This document shows positions 6,221 to 9,299 of a DNA stretch of 9,299 bases, piece after piece. A program made the translations under genes and the position numbers. A model generated the notes under the pieces. It was not told the DNA's origin, ran no database searches, and saw only the letters and a list, made by a program, of their open reading frames with translations. The stretch is taken from NCBI GenBank assembly GCA_027311485.1, contig DAICYU010000111.1, positions 1 through 9,299 on the forward strand, read 5' to 3'. This DNA is from Acetobacteraceae bacterium. GTDB lineage: Bacteria; Pseudomonadota; Alphaproteobacteria; Acetobacterales; Acetobacteraceae. Within the stretch, counting starts at the first letter, position 1, and each line of letters opens with the position of its first letter.

Positions 6221-7405
6221 ATGCCGATTACCCGCCGCACGGTCCTGTGTGCCACGACCGCCACGCTCGCGTTGCCCGCCATCGCCCGCCGTGGTCTGGC
6301 TGAGGAGCCGATCCGCATCGGCTGGCTCGCCACCTTCACCGGCCCTCTGGCATCGCCAACTATCGGCTTCGATCGCGGCGTTCGCTACGCCACCGATCAG
6401 ATCAACAGCCGCGGCGGCGTCAACGGCCGCATGATTCAGATCATCTCACGCGATACGCAGGGTGATCCCTCAAAGGCGGTCAACGCCACGCAGGAGGTCA
6501 TCAGCCGCGAGAAGGTGCACGCCATCTGGGGGCCGGTGAATTCAGGTGAGTTGCTCGCCACCACACCCATCATGGCACGTTTCAAGATGCCCAGCCTGGT
6601 CGCCGGCGTCGTCAACAGCCTGATCGATCCGGTTAAGTATCCGAACGCCTTCCGCGTCACACCGTCCAACATCCAATGGGATGGGGCTGTTCGCAACTAC
6701 TGCAAGAACATCCTGAAGGCGAAGAAGGTCGCGATCACCGCTGATGCCACCGGGTATGGCACCTCGGCGCACGACGATTCCGTTGCCAGCTTCAAGAAGG
6801 ATGGGTTTGAGGTCGTCTATGACGGCGTCATCGACCCGGCCCAGCCGGACGTCACCCCTGATCTGCTGCGCGCCAAAAACGCCGGGGCCGAGGTCATCGT
6901 CTCCTGGACGGTGTCCGCCGGCATGGCGGCCCGCATGATGAATGCCCGTGGCGCCCTGAAGTGGGACGTTCCCATCGCCGGCCATCCGGCGCTGGGCACC
7001 GGCGAGATCGGCAAGCTGGTGAACAAGCCGGAATACTGGGAAAAAGTGTACCAGGTCGGCTACCGCAACTGCAGCTACGGTCCCGATGGCAAGCTGCCGA
7101 AGGCCGACCAGGATTTCGTCGACAGCGTCAGGGGCAAGATCCCGCTGAACGATACCTCGCTGTGGTGGGTCGCGTCCGGCGTCGATTCCATCCGCCTCAT
7201 CGCCGAGGCCGTTGAGAAGACCGGCTCCTCGGACTCTGCCAAGATCATCGGCTACTGGAACACGCTGAACATGTGGCCCGGCCTGTACGGCCACTATTCC
7301 TTCACCCCGAGGCAGCATAACGGCTTCCTCGACAGCGACGTGGTGATGTCGAAGGCCAACAGCCAGCGCGACGGCGCGTTCGACCTGGCACCTGGCTACG
7401 CCTGA
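6221..7405 (+). CDS. Liv-type ABC transporter periplasmic substrate-binding protein
   Basis: This 394-residue protein is a type 1 periplasmic binding protein (Peripla_BP_6, LivJ/LivK-like) that captures the ligand in the periplasm and hands it to the membrane permeases encoded next. The N-terminus is a Tat-like signal: T4-R5-R6-T-V-L, a hydrophobic run to about residue 21, and probable cleavage after A27 (GLA before EEP). The mature part opens with IRIGWLATFTGPLAS, then RGGVNGR and SRDTQGDPSKAVNATQEVI (77-95), the usual first-lobe signature, followed by AIWGPVNSGE. The second lobe includes VAITADATGYG (170-180) and the hinge return around VIVSWT. The start at 6221 has a good ribosome site. 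Relatives bind amino acids, amides, urea, aromatic acids or short carboxylates; the ligand here is not predictable. The stop overlaps the next start by one base. Confidence 0.92.
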   Translation: MPITRRTVLCATTATLALPAIARRGLAEEPIRIGWLATFTGPLASPTIGFDRGVRYATDQINSRGGVNGRMIQIISRDTQGDPSKAVNATQEVISREKVHAIWGPVNSGELLATTPIMARFKMPSLVAGVVNSLIDPVKYPNAFRVTPSNIQWDGAVRNYCKNILKAKKVAITADATGYGTSAHDDSVASFKKDGFEVVYDGVIDPAQPDVTPDLLRAKNAGAEVIVSWTVSAGMAARMMNARGALKWDVPIAGHPALGTGEIGKLVNKPEYWEKVYQVGYRNCSYGPDGKLPKADQDFVDSVRGKIPLNDTSLWWVASGVDSIRLIAEAVEKTGSSDSAKIIGYWNTLNMWPGLYGHYSFTPRQHNGFLDSDVVMSKANSQRDGAFDLAPGYA

Positions 7406-8265
7406 TGCTCGCCGCGATCCTGGCGGCCGGCCTGGGTGTCGGCGCTACCTATGCGCTGATCGGCATCACCTACAACATCATGTTCTCAGCCTCCCGCGTC
7501 ATGAGCTTCACCGCCGGCCAGCTTGGGATGATCGGCGGCGTCCTCGGCGCGCTGTTCATCAATCGCCTGGGCCTGCCGATCCCGCTGGGTTTCATCCTCG
7601 CCCTTGCCGGCTGCGCCCTGGTCGGAGTGGTGACGGAGATCATTGCCGTCCGCCCGGTCCTGCGCGCCCTCGACCAGCATCTTTACGTGCTCTCGACACT
7701 CGGCTTCGCCCTGATGATCCAGACATTTACTGCGATTGAGTGGAGTACCGAGCCGCAGCCGTTTCCCCGCCTGCTGGGCATCGGCAACGGCGGGCCGCTG
7801 GATGAAAAATTCTGGCTGCCCCTGGCGGCCTGCGCCGCTACGATAATCGGCCTGGAATTGCTCTATCGCCGCACGCTGGTCGGCCGAGCGTTCCTGGCCA
7901 TCGCCGAGGATAATTTTGCCGCCCGGGCGCTGGGGCTGCCGGAACGCAACCTGCGCATGGCCAGCTTCGCCATGGCCGGCGCGGTCGGCGGACTGGCCGG
8001 CTTCGCGGCCGGCGAACTCCTGCTCGCCTTCTTCGCCAACGGCCCCAACCTGAACTTCTACGGTTTTGTGCCGGTTGCCCTGGGTGGCCTCGGCAACAAC
8101 CGCGGCGCGGTGATCGGCGGCCTGGCGCTGGGCATTTTCCAGCAGGCGGCCAACTTCCTGATGGGCGGTGTCGTCGCCTCTGTCGCCGTCTTCGCCGTCT
8201 TCATCGTCGTCCTGCTTGCCGCCCCGCAGGGCCTGTTCGGTGCACCGGCGGCGCGGCGGGTGTGA
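7405..8265 (+). CDS. LivH-type ABC transporter permease
   Basis: This 286-residue inner-membrane protein is the LivH-like half of a branched-chain-amino-acid-type (HAAT) importer. It has about eight hydrophobic segments, including residues 2-22, 38-52, 58-80, 93-110, 138-154, 186-210, 221-245 and 256-273. The family opening block YALIGITYNIMFSASRVMSFTAGQLGMIGG is clear. The cytoplasmic coupling loop that contacts the ATPase is R161-A-F-L-A-I-A-E-D-N-x-A-A-R-A-L-G177, the EAA-like motif. The end, AVFIVVLLAAPQGLFG, is typical of the family. The ATG overlaps the preceding TGA (TGATG at 7403-7407), which implies translational coupling; no strong ribosome site is seen. It also overlaps the next gene by one base. 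Confidence 0.94.
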   Translation: MLAAILAAGLGVGATYALIGITYNIMFSASRVMSFTAGQLGMIGGVLGALFINRLGLPIPLGFILALAGCALVGVVTEIIAVRPVLRALDQHLYVLSTLGFALMIQTFTAIEWSTEPQPFPRLLGIGNGGPLDEKFWLPLAACAATIIGLELLYRRTLVGRAFLAIAEDNFAARALGLPERNLRMASFAMAGAVGGLAGFAAGELLLAFFANGPNLNFYGFVPVALGGLGNNRGAVIGGLALGIFQQAANFLMGGVVASVAVFAVFIVVLLAAPQGLFGAPAARRV

Positions 8266-9299
8266 TGGCGAACATCATCCCCTACATCCTGATTGCCGCC
8301 GCCGCCCTTGCGTTGCCGCTGTTCGCGAACGACTACTGGGCGGTCATCGGCGCCCGCGCCGCGATCTACTGGGTTCTGGTCGGCGGCCTGAATCTGGTCG
8401 TCGGATTCGGCGGCCAGCTCGCCATCGGCTGGGTCGCCCTGCTGACCGTGGGCGCCTATACTGCCTCGGTTGCCGTCGGGCGTCTCGGCTTCGACCCCTT
8501 CCTGGCCTACGTCGCCGGTGGCGCTTTGGGTGCCGTCGCGGGCATCATCGTCGGGTTGCCCGCCCTGCGGCTGCGCACCTTCTACTTCGCCATGGCAACG
8601 CTGGGCTTCGCCACCATCGTCACCCAGATCGCCCTGGCCTGGCAGAGTGTCACAGGTGGCGGCATCGGCCTGCCAGGACCGGCGCTGAGCCCACCGCTCG
8701 ACTCGCCTTGGGGCTTCTACCTGTTCTGCCTCGCCCTCGCCGGGGTCGTGACCTGGATGACCGCCAACATCGCCCACAGCCGCTTCGGCCGCTCCCTGGT
8801 GGCTGTGCGCGACGCGGAGGTCGCGGCCGAGGCGACCGGCATCTCCAAGGCTCGGCTGCTGTCGACCGTATTCCTGTTCTCCGGCGCCACGGCCGGTGTG
8901 GCCGGCGGGCTGTTTGCCACGCTCCAGTCCTACATCACCCCGGACGCGTTCAGCTTCGACCTGAGCGTCACCTTCTTCATCGCCATCCTGGTCGGCGGCC
9001 GCGGCTCCATCCTGGGGCCGCTGGCCGGCACCATTCTGCTGACATTGCTGCCGGAATTCGCCGCCCCGCTGGTTGCCTGGTCCACCTTCCTCTACGCCGT
9101 GCTGCTGCTGGCCATCGTCCTGCTGATGCCCGGCGGCATTGCGGCCCTGCTGGATTTCCGCAACCGCAAGCCACTGGAAGACAACCGCTCCATTGCCCCG
9201 CAGCCGGAGCGGGTCGCCTTGCTGCTCGATCACGGCCGGGTCCGGGACGACATCGTCCTGCGCGATGTCGTCCTGAGCTTCGGCGGCGTTCGCGCCATC
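8265..9299 (+). CDS. LivM-type permease fused to LivG-type ATPase, 5' part
   Basis: The frame is open from the ATG at 8265 to the right edge (345 codons, no stop). Residues 1 to about 296 form a LivM-like permease with hydrophobic segments such as IIPYILIAAAALALPLF, YWVLVGGLNLVVGFGGQLAIG and YAVLLLAIVLLMPGG. The EAA-like coupling loop is R177-S-L-V-A-V-R-D-A-E-x-A-A-E-A-x-G. A linker of about 30 residues (297-325) follows, then DDIVLRDVVLSFGGVRAI (328-345), which matches the start of LivG-type ABC ATPases (beta strand, then FGG-V-x-A). The Walker A would lie about a dozen residues beyond the window. The protein is therefore likely a permease-ATPase fusion that pairs with LivH. The ATG overlaps the livH-type stop (TGATG at 8263-8267). 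The fusion call rests on the short ATPase start and lack of a stop. Confidence 0.88.
   Translation, partial: MANIIPYILIAAAALALPLFANDYWAVIGARAAIYWVLVGGLNLVVGFGGQLAIGWVALLTVGAYTASVAVGRLGFDPFLAYVAGGALGAVAGIIVGLPALRLRTFYFAMATLGFATIVTQIALAWQSVTGGGIGLPGPALSPPLDSPWGFYLFCLALAGVVTWMTANIAHSRFGRSLVAVRDAEVAAEATGISKARLLSTVFLFSGATAGVAGGLFATLQSYITPDAFSFDLSVTFFIAILVGGRGSILGPLAGTILLTLLPEFAAPLVAWSTFLYAVLLLAIVLLMPGGIAALLDFRNRKPLEDNRSIAPQPERVALLLDHGRVRDDIVLRDVVLSFGGVRAI

Noticed and set aside
8058..9233. 391-codon open frame on the minus strand rich in Gln, Gly and Asp
   Set aside because: It is antisense to clear LivH/LivM permease coding sequence, low in complexity and without any family motif; long antisense frames are expected in GC-rich genes.

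Overview
The window looks like chromosomal DNA from a high-G+C alphaproteobacterium. Family style and codon use suggest the Rhodospirillales/Acetobacteraceae area, but this is an inference and no marker gene is present. It is a densely coded metabolic region with no sign of mobile elements, CRISPR arrays, or rRNA or tRNA genes.

Layout from left to right. (1) The 3' part of a family III (CaiB/BaiF-type) CoA-transferase on +, cut by the left edge. (2) Facing it, on -, an LDHD/GlcD-type FAD-linked 2-hydroxyacid dehydrogenase; upstream of that, also on -, a small membrane PAP2-type phosphatase. (3) A divergent intergenic region from which a thiamine-diphosphate-dependent acetolactate-synthase-like enzyme is read on +, followed by an epoxide-hydrolase-type alpha/beta hydrolase. 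A perfect 14-bp inverted repeat straddles the stop codon of the ThDP enzyme. (4) A gene-free stretch of about 450 bases with a GC-rich stem-loop near its left end and a distinctly AT-rich patch near its middle. (5) A branched-chain-amino-acid-type (HAAT/Liv) ABC uptake operon: a periplasmic binding protein with a Tat-like signal, a LivH-type permease, and a LivM-type permease that reads without a stop into the start of a LivG-type ATPase and leaves the window still open. Start and stop codons overlap by one base (TGATG) at both internal junctions.

Taken together, the region resembles a catabolic neighbourhood for small organic acids or CoA esters: a CoA-transferase, a 2-hydroxyacid dehydrogenase, a ThDP C-C lyase/ligase, an epoxide hydrolase, and an importer of a class that often carries amino acids, amides, aromatic acids or short carboxylates. 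No single substrate can be assigned from the sequence, and the genes fall in at least four transcription units, so a shared pathway is only a hypothesis. I see no clearly new multi-gene system. The points most worth checking are the LivM-LivG fusion, the hairpin with a competing third arm around 4702-4763, and the PAP2 protein with a degenerate first motif.
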